A stretch of DNA of 64,000 nt from Embleya sp040605455 (GCF_040605455.1 NZ_JBEXCV010000016.1:25481-89480); one strand, 5' to 3'. Shown: positions 45,937 to 54,298, numbered from the stretch's first letter. A program made the numbers and translations. Notes: generated from the sequence alone by a model not told the origin.

Positions 45937-46860
45937 TCAGCGGTAGCGCAGTGCTCCTGCGGCCGTGTGACTCGTTCCCTGCCGGAAACGGAAAGAGGCC
46001 TGTCGACCACTGTGCAGGAGGCACTCGACTCGTGCCGGCGGGTCGAACTCGGTGAAGTGCGGGGTCCGCAGTCGAAACGCCGTCGGCCGCAACAACTCGC
46101 CGTCGCTCAAGACCGCGATCGCCTGACGGGCGGCTTCGACGAGCACCATTCCGGGCACGTGGTCGCCGGCGTGGTCGAAGAAGAAGGGATGCAGGTGATC
46201 GGCGGGATCCAGTTCCAGGGTCCCGCCGTCGCTGTGCGCGAGCAGCACGTCGCGGGGCAGCACCGCGTCCACCGCCTCCGGCGTCGGTCTGCGGCGCGGT
46301 CGAGGCGCCCGCAACCCGAGTGACGCACCGCGCAGAGCCGCGTACGCGCGCGCGTCCAGGAATCGCGCGTTGCCTCCCGCACGCGCGAAGGTCGTGACGC
46401 CGGCCGAGAGGCGAATGCGCAGCCGCAAACCCCTCAGCCCGTGGCCGTCGCGCGCGGGGCGCAAGTCGTCGACTTCCGCCAAACAGGTGATATCGGTGGC
46501 GCCGCTCTGCAAACGCGGCTCCGTGGCGATGTCGACACCGTAGAAAAGATCCTTGATCAGAAAGTGTGCCTCCAGAGGCACCGAGAAGAACTGCGACGGG
46601 ATGAAGATCCCGAGTTGGCGAAGGGTTTCCACGATCATCAGCCGACTGTGTCCGCCGTTGCCGGCCGGCGGGAACGTGGGATGCGAGCGAGGCCATTGGG
46701 CCGCGGTCAAAAACGTCGCCTCCGCGAGGCGCACCACATCGGTCAACAGCACCTCGGCCACCGAGGTTCGGTGTACCGACTCTCGTGCCACGGTGCGCGA
46801 CCAGCTCAGCGGTCTCGCCGAGAGACCCGAGGACGCCGCGCCGCCGCCAAAGGTAGTCAT
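45937..46860 (-). CDS. afsA: AfsA-type gamma-butyrolactone biosynthesis protein
   Basis: A 307-residue AfsA/ScbA homologue, which condenses a beta-ketoacyl unit with dihydroxyacetone phosphate in gamma-butyrolactone (A-factor-like) synthesis. Two hot-dog repeats are seen. The first begins at ESVHRTSVAEVLLTDVVRLA, the second at AVLPRDVLLAHSDGGTLELD and contains FFFDHAGDHVPGMVLVEAAR, the diagnostic family segment. The start at ATG 46860 is consistent with the family's length. It is divergent from a receptor-type TetR gene, the classic arrangement for autoregulated signalling that triggers antibiotic production or sporulation. Confidence 0.9.
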   Translation of the reverse strand: MTTFGGGAASSGLSARPLSWSRTVARESVHRTSVAEVLLTDVVRLAEATFLTAAQWPRSHPTFPPAGNGGHSRLMIVETLRQLGIFIPSQFFSVPLEAHFLIKDLFYGVDIATEPRLQSGATDITCLAEVDDLRPARDGHGLRGLRLRIRLSAGVTTFARAGGNARFLDARAYAALRGASLGLRAPRPRRRPTPEAVDAVLPRDVLLAHSDGGTLELDPADHLHPFFFDHAGDHVPGMVLVEAARQAIAVLSDGELLRPTAFRLRTPHFTEFDPPARVECLLHSGRQASFRFRQGTSHTAAGALRYR

Positions 46861-46910
46861 GAACACAAGCAGAACCCAGAGGCCGGGAAGGTGCACGTCG
46901 TCTTCTCGCC

Positions 46911-46935
46911 GCGCGTTGCACGGCATGCAACGCGC
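46911..46935. promoter_or_regulatory. 25 bp palindrome in the afsA/receptor intergenic region
   Basis: GCGCGTTGCA-CGGCA-TGCAACGCGC, a perfect 10-5-10 dyad located 50 bp upstream of afsA in the 181 bp divergent region. This is the expected place for the receptor's autoregulatory element. Its sequence is far more GC-rich than typical ARE boxes of Streptomyces, so specificity may differ. Confidence 0.6.
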
Positions 46936-47041
46936 CTGGATCAGCCGACGATCGACGAGCGGTCGTGTCGCGTCGGGTATGCGCGGACACGAGCCGGAAC
47001 AGCACCAATTTCCACGCAGACATCCGAGCCGGAGGTGGCAC

Positions 47042-47719
47042 GTGCAGACACGGGCAGGGACGACTCGCCAATCCCTTTTGGAGACGGCGGCACGCCTGTT
47101 CCACGAGCGGGGCTTCGCCGGGACGAGCATCAGCGACATCGGCAACGCGTCGGGGCTCACGAGCGGTGCCATCTACTTCCACTTCTCCAACAAGGACGCT
47201 TTGGCCCGCGCGGTCGTCGAGGCGCACTTCGCCACCTGGCCGGAGCTGATCGAACGGCAAAGCCCGGCGGACGCGCCCGCGTTGGAGGGCCTGGTGCGGT
47301 TGAGCTTCGCGGTGGCCCGGGCCTATCGCGACGATCCCGTGGTCCGTGGCGGAGCGCGGCTGTGGGGAGAGCGCTACGCCATCGACGCCATACTGCCGGC
47401 TCCCTTCGTGGGCTGGATCGCCACCGCTCGCACCTTGCTGGATCGTGCGCGGGAGGAGGGCGACCTCGCGGATCGCGTCGATCCGGCGGCGGCCGCCCGC
47501 TCGATCATCCACGCCTTCTTCGGCATGCACACCGTCTCCGACGCGCTCTCCGGCCGCGCCGACATCGAGGACGACCTGACCGATCTGTGGCGCCTGCTCC
47601 TGCCGGCCCTGCTCCCCGACCCGGGGCGCGCCGAGGACACTCTGGCCCGAGCCGTGGCGTGTGCGCCGGGCGGAGCCGACGGCGAAGCCGGACCGAGGGT
47701 GTGCGTGGACGCCGAATAG
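47042..47719 (+). CDS. ArpA/ScbR-type gamma-butyrolactone receptor
   Basis: A 225-residue TetR-family receptor of the ArpA/ScbR branch. The DNA-binding part runs from TTRQSLLETAARLFHERGFA to SISDIGNASGLTSGAIYFHF, with the family's YFHFSNKDALARAV. The ligand domain includes RGGARLWGERY and RSIIHAFFGMHTVSD. It starts at GTG 47042 with GGAGG 6 bp upstream. Such receptors repress the synthase gene, themselves and pathway genes until the butyrolactone binds. It likely acts on the palindrome at 46911-46935. Confidence 0.88.
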   Translation: MQTRAGTTRQSLLETAARLFHERGFAGTSISDIGNASGLTSGAIYFHFSNKDALARAVVEAHFATWPELIERQSPADAPALEGLVRLSFAVARAYRDDPVVRGGARLWGERYAIDAILPAPFVGWIATARTLLDRAREEGDLADRVDPAAAARSIIHAFFGMHTVSDALSGRADIEDDLTDLWRLLLPALLPDPGRAEDTLARAVACAPGGADGEAGPRVCVDAE

Positions 47720-47753
47720 CCCGGGATCGCGGGCTGCGGGGCCGATGCCTCGT

Positions 47754-48626
47754 TCAGCCCGGCAGGGTCTCTCCTCCGATGGGTGCCAGGACCTCTCCGG
47801 AGTAGTAACCGGAGAGCCGGTTCGACGCGAAGAACACGAAGGAGGGCGCGATCTCGTCGGGGTGCGCGGCGCGGCCCATGGGGGTTTGTTGTCCGAAGGA
47901 GGCGACCCTGTCCTTGGGGAACGTCGCGGGAATCAGCGGGGTCCACACCGGTCCGGGGGCGACGCAGTTGACCCGGATGCCGCGTTCCAGGAAGGACTGG
48001 GCCAGCGAGTAGGTCAGTGCCAGGATCGCGCCTTTGGTCGCCGAGTAGTCGATCAGCGTCTTGTTGCCGCGCAGTCCGTTGATCGAGGACGTGTTGATCA
48101 CCACGCCGTCCGAGGGCAGGTGCGCCAGGGCTGCCTTGGTCGTCCAGAAGAAGCTGTGGATGTTGACCTTGAAGGTGTACTCCCACTGTTCGCTGTCCAG
48201 TTCGGCCAGGTCGTCCACCGGATTTTGGGTGCCGCAGTTGTTGACCAGGATGTCCAGGCCACCGAGATCGGTCGCGGTGCGCTCCACCAGGTCGCGGCAG
48301 TTCGTCTCGACCGAGAGGTCGCTGCGGTAGGTGGCACACGTGCGCCCGACCGCCTCGACGAGTCGTGCCGTGTGGGCGGCGTCCTCGTCCTCCTGGGCCG
48401 ACAGGTATCCGATCGCCACGTCGGCGCCCTCCTTGGCGAAGGCGACCGCCACGGCCCGACCGATCCCCGAATCGCCGCCGGTGATCAACGCACGGCGCCC
48501 GGTCAACAGCCCGCTGCCGGTGTAGTCGCGCATCTCGTCGCGCGGGATGGGATCCAGATCGCCGGTGCTGCCGGGGTGATCCTGCTGCTGCGGCGGAGCG
48601 GGGTGTTGCTCCGAAGGCGAGTTCAT
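47754..48626 (-). CDS. Short-chain dehydrogenase, general-stress type
   Basis: A 290-residue SDR. A 35-residue Pro/Gln-rich tail precedes the NAD(P) site RRALITGGDSGIGRAVAVAF. The NNCG motif (LDILVNNCGTQNP), the Ser in NTSSINGLRGN and the YSATK catalytic pair in DYSATKGAILALTYSLAQS are all present. Length and tail match the YhdF/YhxC-like stress SDRs. It converges on the receptor gene with a 34 bp gap. Substrate unknown. Confidence 0.9.
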   Translation of the reverse strand: MNSPSEQHPAPPQQQDHPGSTGDLDPIPRDEMRDYTGSGLLTGRRALITGGDSGIGRAVAVAFAKEGADVAIGYLSAQEDEDAAHTARLVEAVGRTCATYRSDLSVETNCRDLVERTATDLGGLDILVNNCGTQNPVDDLAELDSEQWEYTFKVNIHSFFWTTKAALAHLPSDGVVINTSSINGLRGNKTLIDYSATKGAILALTYSLAQSFLERGIRVNCVAPGPVWTPLIPATFPKDRVASFGQQTPMGRAAHPDEIAPSFVFFASNRLSGYYSGEVLAPIGGETLPG

Positions 48627-49033
48627 CAGCGACCTTTCGCTCGTACGGACGTCCCCATCCCGTTCGCCCCGCCTTGGCGTCGAGCGCGTCGTCGACCGCA
48701 CGGGTCCGGGCGTGGTGTGGGAACCGTCGGGTACCCGGGAACCTCACGGCCATGCCGCGTGGTTCCGGGTCCGGCGATCACCAGGTTGGCGGGTGTGCCC
48801 TCACCGGCCGTCGCGGGCCGCGCGCACCGGCCAGTCGGCCGCGCCCCACCCGGTTCGGCGTCCCATTCGGCCGCCTCCGTTCGGCCAGGCCCTCGACGTG
48901 TCGGCCGGGCGCGTCGTGGACCCACGTGCGTGGTGGCGCGATCGGCGCCGACCTGCTCGGGCTCGACTCCGGGAACGTGGGCCGCCGGTCGGGCCGGGGC
49001 GCCCGGTGACGGGTGGGCGCTCCGGACGGCTTG
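48627..49033. other. Intergenic, no gene seen
   Basis: 407 bp. Frames are open through GC richness only. It probably holds the SDR promoter and the terminator of the rheA-like gene. Confidence 0.4.
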
Positions 49034-49690
49034 TCACGGCGTGCCTGCGGGGCCGAGCGTGAGCGGGTCCACCAGGGCGTCGATCCGGGCGACCAGGTCA
49101 GGGTGGCCGGCGCTCAGATGGGGGCGGGTCGCGGCGAGAGGGGCGATCAGGGCTGCGGGGTCGTCGTCGCCCAGGGCCTGGTCCAGTCTGCCCAGGTGCG
49201 CACGGGAGCCGGCCGGCAGGTCGGTCAGGGCGGTGATCCGGCCCGCGAGGCGGCGCAGGTCGGCGGCGTTGTCGCGGGCTCGGACGCCGGCGGCGCGGTC
49301 GGCGGCGCGGCGTTCGCGAGTGGCAGTGACCCGTTCCTCGCCGGTGGATCCGGCCGGGCCCGGGCGCAACCGAAGGTAGCGGCGCTCGGCCGCCTGACGG
49401 CTGGCCACGCCCAGCGGTTGGGCCAGGTCCGCCCAACTGGCGCCCGCGTCGCGCGCGGTCTCGATCAGCCCGCTCTCCCATCCGGCGAGGCGTTCGCGGA
49501 TCTCGCGCAGCAGCAGCAGCGAGGCCAGCGCCTGCTCGGGGCCCTCGTCCGCTCTCCCGGGCTCGATGTCGCCGCATTGCGCCGTGCGGACGGCCCGGTC
49601 GATGGCTTCCAGGGCTGCCGCGGCGGCGAGGAAGGAAGCGGGCCCCGTGGGGCGGGCGGCCGGGGTGCCGGGCCGATCGTTCGCGGTCAT
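49034..49690 (-). CDS. rheA: RheA-like repressor of hsp18
   Basis: A 218-residue homologue of RheA, the thermosensing repressor of hsp18 in Streptomyces albus. The putative helix-turn-helix is GASWADLAQPLGVASRQAAE, preceded by ASLLLLREIRERLAGWESGL, and the C-terminal helical domain contains LRRLAGRITALTDLPAGSRA. It diverges from hsp18 over a 129 bp gap containing two TGTCATC-type operators. A paralogue lies upstream of htpG at 55862. Confidence 0.8.
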   Translation of the reverse strand: MTANDRPGTPAARPTGPASFLAAAAALEAIDRAVRTAQCGDIEPGRADEGPEQALASLLLLREIRERLAGWESGLIETARDAGASWADLAQPLGVASRQAAERRYLRLRPGPAGSTGEERVTATRERRAADRAAGVRARDNAADLRRLAGRITALTDLPAGSRAHLGRLDQALGDDDPAALIAPLAATRPHLSAGHPDLVARIDALVDPLTLGPAGTP

Positions 49691-49708
49691 CGGATCTCCT
49701 TTCGATTC

Positions 49709-49725
49709 GTCATCATGTGGATGAC
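49709..49725. promoter_or_regulatory. RheA-type operator 1
   Basis: GTCATC-ATGTG-GATGAC, a perfect 6 bp dyad with a 5 bp spacer. It matches the core of the published RheA operator TGTCATC-N5-GATGACA and lies next to the rheA-like start. Confidence 0.75.
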
Positions 49726-49734
49726 GCCATCATT

Positions 49735-49753
49735 TGTCATCCTTTCGATGACA
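49735..49753. promoter_or_regulatory. RheA-type operator 2
   Basis: TGTCATC-CTTTC-GATGACA is identical in its arms to the S. albus RheA operator. Its centre is 27 bp from operator 1. It lies in the hsp18 promoter region. Confidence 0.85.
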
Positions 49754-49819
49754 TGCTACAACAGTTTCAGGCCGCCCGTTCGGGCGCTACCGACCGAATC
49801 TTTCGGAGGTGTTTTCGCG

Positions 49820-50251
49820 ATGTTGATGCGTACCGACCCCTTCCGCGAGCTCGACCGGCTCGCGCAGCAGCTCCTCGTACCCGGAACCGCCTCGCGGCCG
49901 ACCGCGATGCCGATGGACGCCTACCGCGACGGCGAGGTGTACGTGGTCGCGTTCGACCTGCCGGGCGTGCCCCCCGAGGCGATCGACATCGATGTCGAGC
50001 GCAACATGCTCACCGTCAAGGCCCGTCGCGAGCCCGTCGCCAAGGCGAACGAGGTGCAGATGGAGCTGTCCGAGCGTCCTGTGGGCGTCTTCTCCCGCCA
50101 GATCGTGCTGGCCGACACCCTCGACACCGAGCGCATCGACGCCGACTACGAAGCCGGTGTGCTGACGCTGCGGATCCCCATCGCGGAGCGGGCCAAGCCC
50201 CGCAAGATCTCCATCGGCAGCAAGTCCGACCGCAAGGTGATCACCGCCTGA
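49820..50251 (+). CDS. hsp18: Small heat-shock protein Hsp18 (Hsp20 family)
   Basis: A 143-residue alpha-crystallin-type chaperone that holds unfolding proteins without ATP. The N-terminus LMRTDPFRELDRLAQQLL and the alpha-crystallin domain (VYVVAFDLPGVPPEAIDIDV, RNMLTVKARR, GVFSRQIVLADTLDTERIDA, YEAGVLTLRIPIAERAKPRK) are complete, including the C-terminal IPI-type motif. GGAGGTG precedes ATG 49820. Regulation by the divergent RheA-like repressor through the two operators is strongly implied. Confidence 0.95.
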   Translation: MLMRTDPFRELDRLAQQLLVPGTASRPTAMPMDAYRDGEVYVVAFDLPGVPPEAIDIDVERNMLTVKARREPVAKANEVQMELSERPVGVFSRQIVLADTLDTERIDADYEAGVLTLRIPIAERAKPRKISIGSKSDRKVITA

Positions 50252-50406
50252 GGCGGCGACACCGCCACCGCTCCGCGCGACCGGGCGAGGGCGGGCGGGC
50301 CGGTTCTCGGCGTGCCCGCCCCGCCCGTCCCGGACGAATCGCCCCGCCCGCACACACCGCACCCTTCCAGCCATCGAGCCAGAGACCGGAAAGGCGATCC
50401 GCAGCC

Positions 50407-50838
50407 ATGCTCCCCCGAAGCGAAACCTCCTCCATGGCGTTGAGCACCCATGCCGACCTGGTGGACAAAGTCCGTCTCGAAGGGGCCTACCGCACGCGGG
50501 AGCAGGCCGAGGACGCGATCCGAGTCGTGCTCTCCGGGCTGGGCCGGCAACTCACCGGCCGTGAACGGCTGGACCTCGCCGCCCGACTGCCCCTGGAAGC
50601 CGCCCTCCTGCTCACCTCGCACACCCTCGACCCCGAGCCCACGACCGGCTTGGGCTTCGTCAAGGACATCGCCGCCCGTACCGGCACCACCCCCGGCATC
50701 GCCCGCTGGGACACCGGCTCGGTCCTGACCGTCGTCGCCGCGCTCGCCGGCCCCGACCTCATCACCCGCATCCTGTCCCGGCTGCCCGTCGGCTGGGCCC
50801 TGCTGTTCGGGCGCGCCGAACTCGCCTCCGCGGCCTGA
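50407..50838 (+). CDS. DUF2267 protein
   Basis: A 143-residue DUF2267 protein (REQAEDAIRVVLSGLGRQLT, DLAARLPLEAALLLTSHTL, FVKDIAARTGTTPGIARWDT, ITRILSRLPVGWALLFGRAE). This family is found in stress and envelope-related clusters and its role is unknown. ATG 50407 is the start used; ATG 50434 is possible. A strong hairpin (50868-50897) follows. Confidence 0.88.
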   Translation: MLPRSETSSMALSTHADLVDKVRLEGAYRTREQAEDAIRVVLSGLGRQLTGRERLDLAARLPLEAALLLTSHTLDPEPTTGLGFVKDIAARTGTTPGIARWDTGSVLTVVAALAGPDLITRILSRLPVGWALLFGRAELASAA

Positions 50839-50867
50839 GCCCGCGGCCGTATCGCGCGCAGCACCCC

Positions 50868-50897
50868 CGAGGACCCGGACCCCCTACCGGGTCCTCG
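50868..50897 (+). terminator. Terminator hairpin after DUF2267 gene
   Basis: CGAGGACCCGG, an 8-base loop, then CCGGGTCCTCG: a perfect 11 bp stem 30 bp after the stop codon. The following 329 bp (50898-51226) contain no gene. Confidence 0.7.
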
Positions 50898-51226
50898 TCG
50901 GCGCGCCCGGGCAGCTTCCAACCCGCCCACCCCTGGAAACGTCCCGCGAAACCCATCACGGCGCCCGCGCCACAGCCGGGCACGCACGCCCCTGGGGCCA
51001 CATCCGCCCATGGGATCTGCATGAACACGACAGGGCCGGGCAAGCGATCTTTGCGCGCGCCGAACGCCGGAATCCGCCGAACGAAGCGGACGGCAACCGA
51101 CCGTCGCGCCTGACGCTCCCCCGGGGAGCCCGCATGTGGCGGCAGGCCGGTGGCGTGGCGAAGCGAGCAACCCGCACCCTGATGGATCCGGTGAACAACC
51201 GTGCCATCGCATTGCCGGAGGTCCCC

Positions 51227-51910
51227 ATGTCAGCAATCGGTGTCACGGTTTCCCCCCTGGGCCGGATCTTCACCGCCCCGGGCGTGTACGTCCCCCAGTC
51301 CGACAGTTTCCTCTTGGCCGAGGCGATACGCCGGGAGGGCGTCCGCGAGGGCAGCCGAGTCCTGGACATGTGCACCGGCAGTGGAGCCCTGGCCGTGTAC
51401 GCGGCCCGGCTGGGGGCACGCGTGACCGCCGTCGACAGTTCCAGACGCGCCGTCCTGACCACCCGCGCGAACGCGCTGATCGCCCGTCGGCGGATCACCG
51501 TGCGACGCGGCGACCTGCTGTCGGCCGTGACCGGTCACTCCTTCGACTTGGTCGTGTGCAATCCGCCGTACGTGCCCGCGCCCCGGCCCGATGTTCCGCA
51601 CTTCGGCGCCGCCCGTGCGTGGGACGCCGGACTCGGCGGCCGGGCGGTGGTGGACCGGATCTGCGCGGCGGTACCCGACGTGCTGCGACCACAGGGCGTC
51701 CTGCTGATGGTGCACTCCGGACTGTGCGACGCCGGGGCCACCCTCGGCGCATTGGAGCGGTCCGGCCTGCGCGCCGAGATCGCCGACCGCACGACGATCC
51801 CGTTCGGTCCGGTTCTGCGCGAGCGGCTGGACTGGCTGCGCCGCACCGGCCTGGTGGGCCCCCACGACAATCACGAGGAATTGGTGGTCGTCCGTGCCGA
51901 GAAACGCTGA
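51227..51910 (+). CDS. HemK2/MTQ2-like methyltransferase
   Basis: A 227-residue SAM-dependent methyltransferase of the HemK/MTQ2 type. The SAM motif is RVLDMCTGSGALAVYAARLG, the acidic loop VTAVDSSRRA, and the substrate motif VVCNPPYVPAP holds the NPPY signature for amide-nitrogen methylation. Its target may be a protein glutamine, but actinomycetes have another PrmC for release factors. ATG 51227 follows GGAGGTCCCC. It overlaps the CDGSH gene by 17 bp as the first gene of a three-gene operon. Confidence 0.85.
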   Translation: MSAIGVTVSPLGRIFTAPGVYVPQSDSFLLAEAIRREGVREGSRVLDMCTGSGALAVYAARLGARVTAVDSSRRAVLTTRANALIARRRITVRRGDLLSAVTGHSFDLVVCNPPYVPAPRPDVPHFGAARAWDAGLGGRAVVDRICAAVPDVLRPQGVLLMVHSGLCDAGATLGALERSGLRAEIADRTTIPFGPVLRERLDWLRRTGLVGPHDNHEELVVVRAEKR

Positions 51911-52157
51911 CCGCCCCCGCCGGATCACCGCCGACCGCGACGGCCCCCTCCTGATCGAAGGCCCCGTGGAGGTGGCCCTCCCGGGGGGCGAGATCCTCAC
52001 GTCGCATCGCTTCGTCGTCGCCATCTGCACATGTCGGCGCAGCCGCACCTACCCGTGGTGCGACACCAGCCACCGCGCGCGCACCGCGTCGGCGGGCGCC
52101 GAACCCTCGCCGGACGAACGGGCGACGGGAACAACCGACGAAGGAAGCCACCCGTGA
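51894..52157 (+). CDS. CDGSH-type iron-sulfur protein
   Basis: An 87-residue single-CDGSH protein. The [2Fe-2S] ligands are in CTCRRSRTYPWCDTSH (C-x-C ... C-D-x-x-H). It probably transfers electrons or clusters. The start is GTG 51894, inside the end of the methyltransferase gene, and the stop overlaps the next start (GTGA), so the three products are likely made together in fixed ratio. Confidence 0.85.
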   Translation: MPRNADRPRRITADRDGPLLIEGPVEVALPGGEILTSHRFVVAICTCRRSRTYPWCDTSHRARTASAGAEPSPDERATGTTDEGSHP

Positions 52158-53179
52158 CCGTGTCGGCACACACCTCCCGGACCGCCCCGGCGATGCCGCG
52201 ACCGCGCGGCGAGCTCTCCGCGGGCGTAATCACGGCGCTGCGGACCGGCCGAGGCGACCTCCCGGGGGCCGACGAGGTCGCCGGGGCCGATCCCTTCGGC
52301 GAGGATCTGCATCTGGCCCTGTACACGCTGTACGAGCTGCACTATCGCGGCTTCGCCCTGGTGGCCGACGACCGCGAGTGGGACGCGAATCTACTGGGTC
52401 TGCGTGCCGCCCTCGAAGAACGCTTCCACACCGCCCTGCGTGCGCACGCACATGACGGCCGGCCCGTGGACGCCGCCCTTGCCGCGCTCGTGGTCGAGCC
52501 GACGAGGGACGACGGCAACAGCGTCAGCCACTTCCTCCGGGCCCGGGGAGAACTGTGGCAGCTGCGCGAATACGCCGCGATGCGCTCGCTGTACCACCTC
52601 AAGGAGGCCGATCCGCACGCGTGGGTCATCCCGCGTCTGCGCGGTCGGGCGAAAGCGGCGATGGTGGCCATCGAGTTCGACGAATTCGGTGCGGGCCGCG
52701 CCGAGGACATCCACGCCCGACTGTTCGCGGACCTCATGGTCGACCTCGACCTGGATCCGTCGTACGGGCGTTACCTGGACGCGGCGCCCGCCGCGATGCT
52801 GCCGACCGTGAACCTGATGTCCCTACTCGGGTTGCATCGCGGGCTGCGCGGCGCGCTGGTGGGTCACTTCGCCTGTCTGGAGGTGACCTCCTCCCCCGGC
52901 TCGCGCCGACTGGCCCAGGCGATGCGCCGGACCGGCGCCGGGCCCGCGGCCGAACGCTTCTACGACGAGCACGTGGAAGCCGACGCCGTCCACGAGCAGG
53001 TCGTGCGCCGCGACGTGGTCGGCGGCCTGCTCGCGGACGAACCGCACCTGGCAACCGATGTCGTCTTCGGCATCGCCGCCACCGAGTTCCTGGAGGGCCG
53101 CCTCGGCGACCACCTCCTGACCGCGTGGCGTGCCGGACGCAGCGCCCTGCGCATTCCGCTCGACTCGTCCTCGACCTGA
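52154..53179 (+). CDS. Iron-containing redox enzyme family protein
   Basis: A 341-residue all-helical protein of the iron-containing redox (heme-oxygenase-like, TenA/PqqC-fold) family. Candidate ligands are the Glu and His residues in LYTLYELHYRGFA, IEFDEFGAGRAEDIHARLF, and FYDEHVEADAVHEQVV, the last being the expected di-iron pattern. Such enzymes oxidise small molecules or peptides. It ends a conserved actinomycete trio with the methyltransferase and the CDGSH protein, which may supply electrons. Confidence 0.82.
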   Translation: MTVSAHTSRTAPAMPRPRGELSAGVITALRTGRGDLPGADEVAGADPFGEDLHLALYTLYELHYRGFALVADDREWDANLLGLRAALEERFHTALRAHAHDGRPVDAALAALVVEPTRDDGNSVSHFLRARGELWQLREYAAMRSLYHLKEADPHAWVIPRLRGRAKAAMVAIEFDEFGAGRAEDIHARLFADLMVDLDLDPSYGRYLDAAPAAMLPTVNLMSLLGLHRGLRGALVGHFACLEVTSSPGSRRLAQAMRRTGAGPAAERFYDEHVEADAVHEQVVRRDVVGGLLADEPHLATDVVFGIAATEFLEGRLGDHLLTAWRAGRSALRIPLDSSST

Positions 53180-53290
53180 ACCCACATGCGCCGACTCGAC
53201 CTCGGCGCGCGCCCACCGCCGGTATCGGCGTCGGAAGGGCCGACCAGGCGACAACCTGGATGCGTCCCCGGGCGGCATCCCTTTGGGCAC

Positions 53291-53330
53291 GTCTGCGCGT
53301 CTGCGCGTCTGCGCGTCCGCGCGTCGCCGC
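53291..53330 (+). repeat. Tandem GTCTGCGC octamers
   Basis: Three perfect GTCTGCGC units followed by two diverged ones, in the intergenic region before the HAD gene. A short slippage-type tandem repeat. Confidence 0.7.
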
Positions 53331-53396
53331 CCGTCGACGGCGTCAGGGGGCGCCGAGATCCGCATGGATCGCGACACGCTGACACAGCGTGGCTGT

Positions 53397-53417
53397 TTGA
53401 ATACATAGAGTATTCAA
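53397..53417. promoter_or_regulatory. AT-rich inverted repeat upstream of HAD gene
   Basis: TTGAATAC-ATAGA-GTATTCAA is a perfect 8 bp dyad in an AT-rich island of otherwise GC-rich intergenic DNA, 135 bp upstream of ATG 53552. It is a likely regulator-binding site, of unknown protein. Confidence 0.5.
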
Positions 53418-53551
53418 TCTAGCGTAATGATCGTTATGTTTCGGGCCGGCGTCGCTCGCGGACCCCCCAGAGGGGCGTGCCCGCCCCGCCGCTTCGGGAC
53501 CTCGCGCGGGCACCTCCGGGGCCCGCCTCCCCTCGATCGGACGGCTCATCG

Positions 53552-54298
53552 ATGACAGGCAACTCCCTTCTCTCCTGGACCCCCGCAGCCATCGTCTTCG
53601 ACTGCGACGGAACCTTGATGGACAGCGAATGTCACTGGGAGGAGGCTCGTGAACACGTCCTCCGCGGGTACGGCGTCACGACTCCGACCGACTTCGGCGA
53701 ACGCACCAAAGGTTTGCATTTCAGCGAATGCGGACGGGTCATGGCCGAGGTGGCGGGCCTGTCGGCCGGCCGCGCCGACCAGGTGACGGGGCAACTCCTC
53801 GAACATTTCCGCAAGTTGGTCGCGGCCGACCCCGTAACGATTCCCGGAGCGGTCGAATTCGTGGCCCTGGCCTCGCACTTCGCGCCCCTTGCCGTGGCGA
53901 GCAACTGTCCCCGCGACGTGGTGGAGTCGGGTCTGTCACACGCCGGACTGCTTCCCCGCTTCGTGGACATCGTGGTCCCGGACGCGGACGTTCGCCCCAA
54001 GCCCGACCCGGACGTCTACCTCGCGGCCACCCGAGCCTGCGGCGCCACTCCCGCCGTGACCCTGGCGGTGGAGGACTCGTACTGCGGCATTCTCTCCGCG
54101 ACGCGCGCGGGCCTGCGCGTCCTGGGTGTGGGCCCCAACCCTCGCGACGAGGAACTGGCGCTCGTCGACATGTGGGTGCCCACTCTGGCCGACGCCGATC
54201 TCCTCCACTGGGCCACGACCCGCGAGAGCCTGCCGGAGTCGTACGTGCCGGCGGCCGGCGGGGCGCTCCGGGCAACGGCAGCCGCCGTGGCGCGGTGA
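53552..54298 (+). CDS. HAD-superfamily hydrolase
   Basis: A 248-residue HAD phosphatase/phosphonatase-like enzyme of subfamily IA. Motif I is VFDCDGTLMDSE, motif II includes AVASNCPRD, motif III and IV are VRPKPDPDVYLAA and VEDSYCGILSA. A helical cap lies at residues 20-90. The substrate is unknown but beta-phosphoglucomutase or phosphoglycolate-type sugars are common in this group. Starts at ATG 53552. Confidence 0.9.
   Translation: MTGNSLLSWTPAAIVFDCDGTLMDSECHWEEAREHVLRGYGVTTPTDFGERTKGLHFSECGRVMAEVAGLSAGRADQVTGQLLEHFRKLVAADPVTIPGAVEFVALASHFAPLAVASNCPRDVVESGLSHAGLLPRFVDIVVPDADVRPKPDPDVYLAATRACGATPAVTLAVEDSYCGILSATRAGLRVLGVGPNPRDEELALVDMWVPTLADADLLHWATTRESLPESYVPAAGGALRATAAAVAR

Noticed and set aside
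43628..45946. 772-codon plus-strand frame over katE
   Set aside because: Antisense shadow of the catalase gene; no motifs.
45642..46010. Minus-strand frame with a CPWCG motif near the end of afsA
   Set aside because: Overlaps the 3' end of afsA, and has no context expected for a zinc ribbon or thioredoxin.
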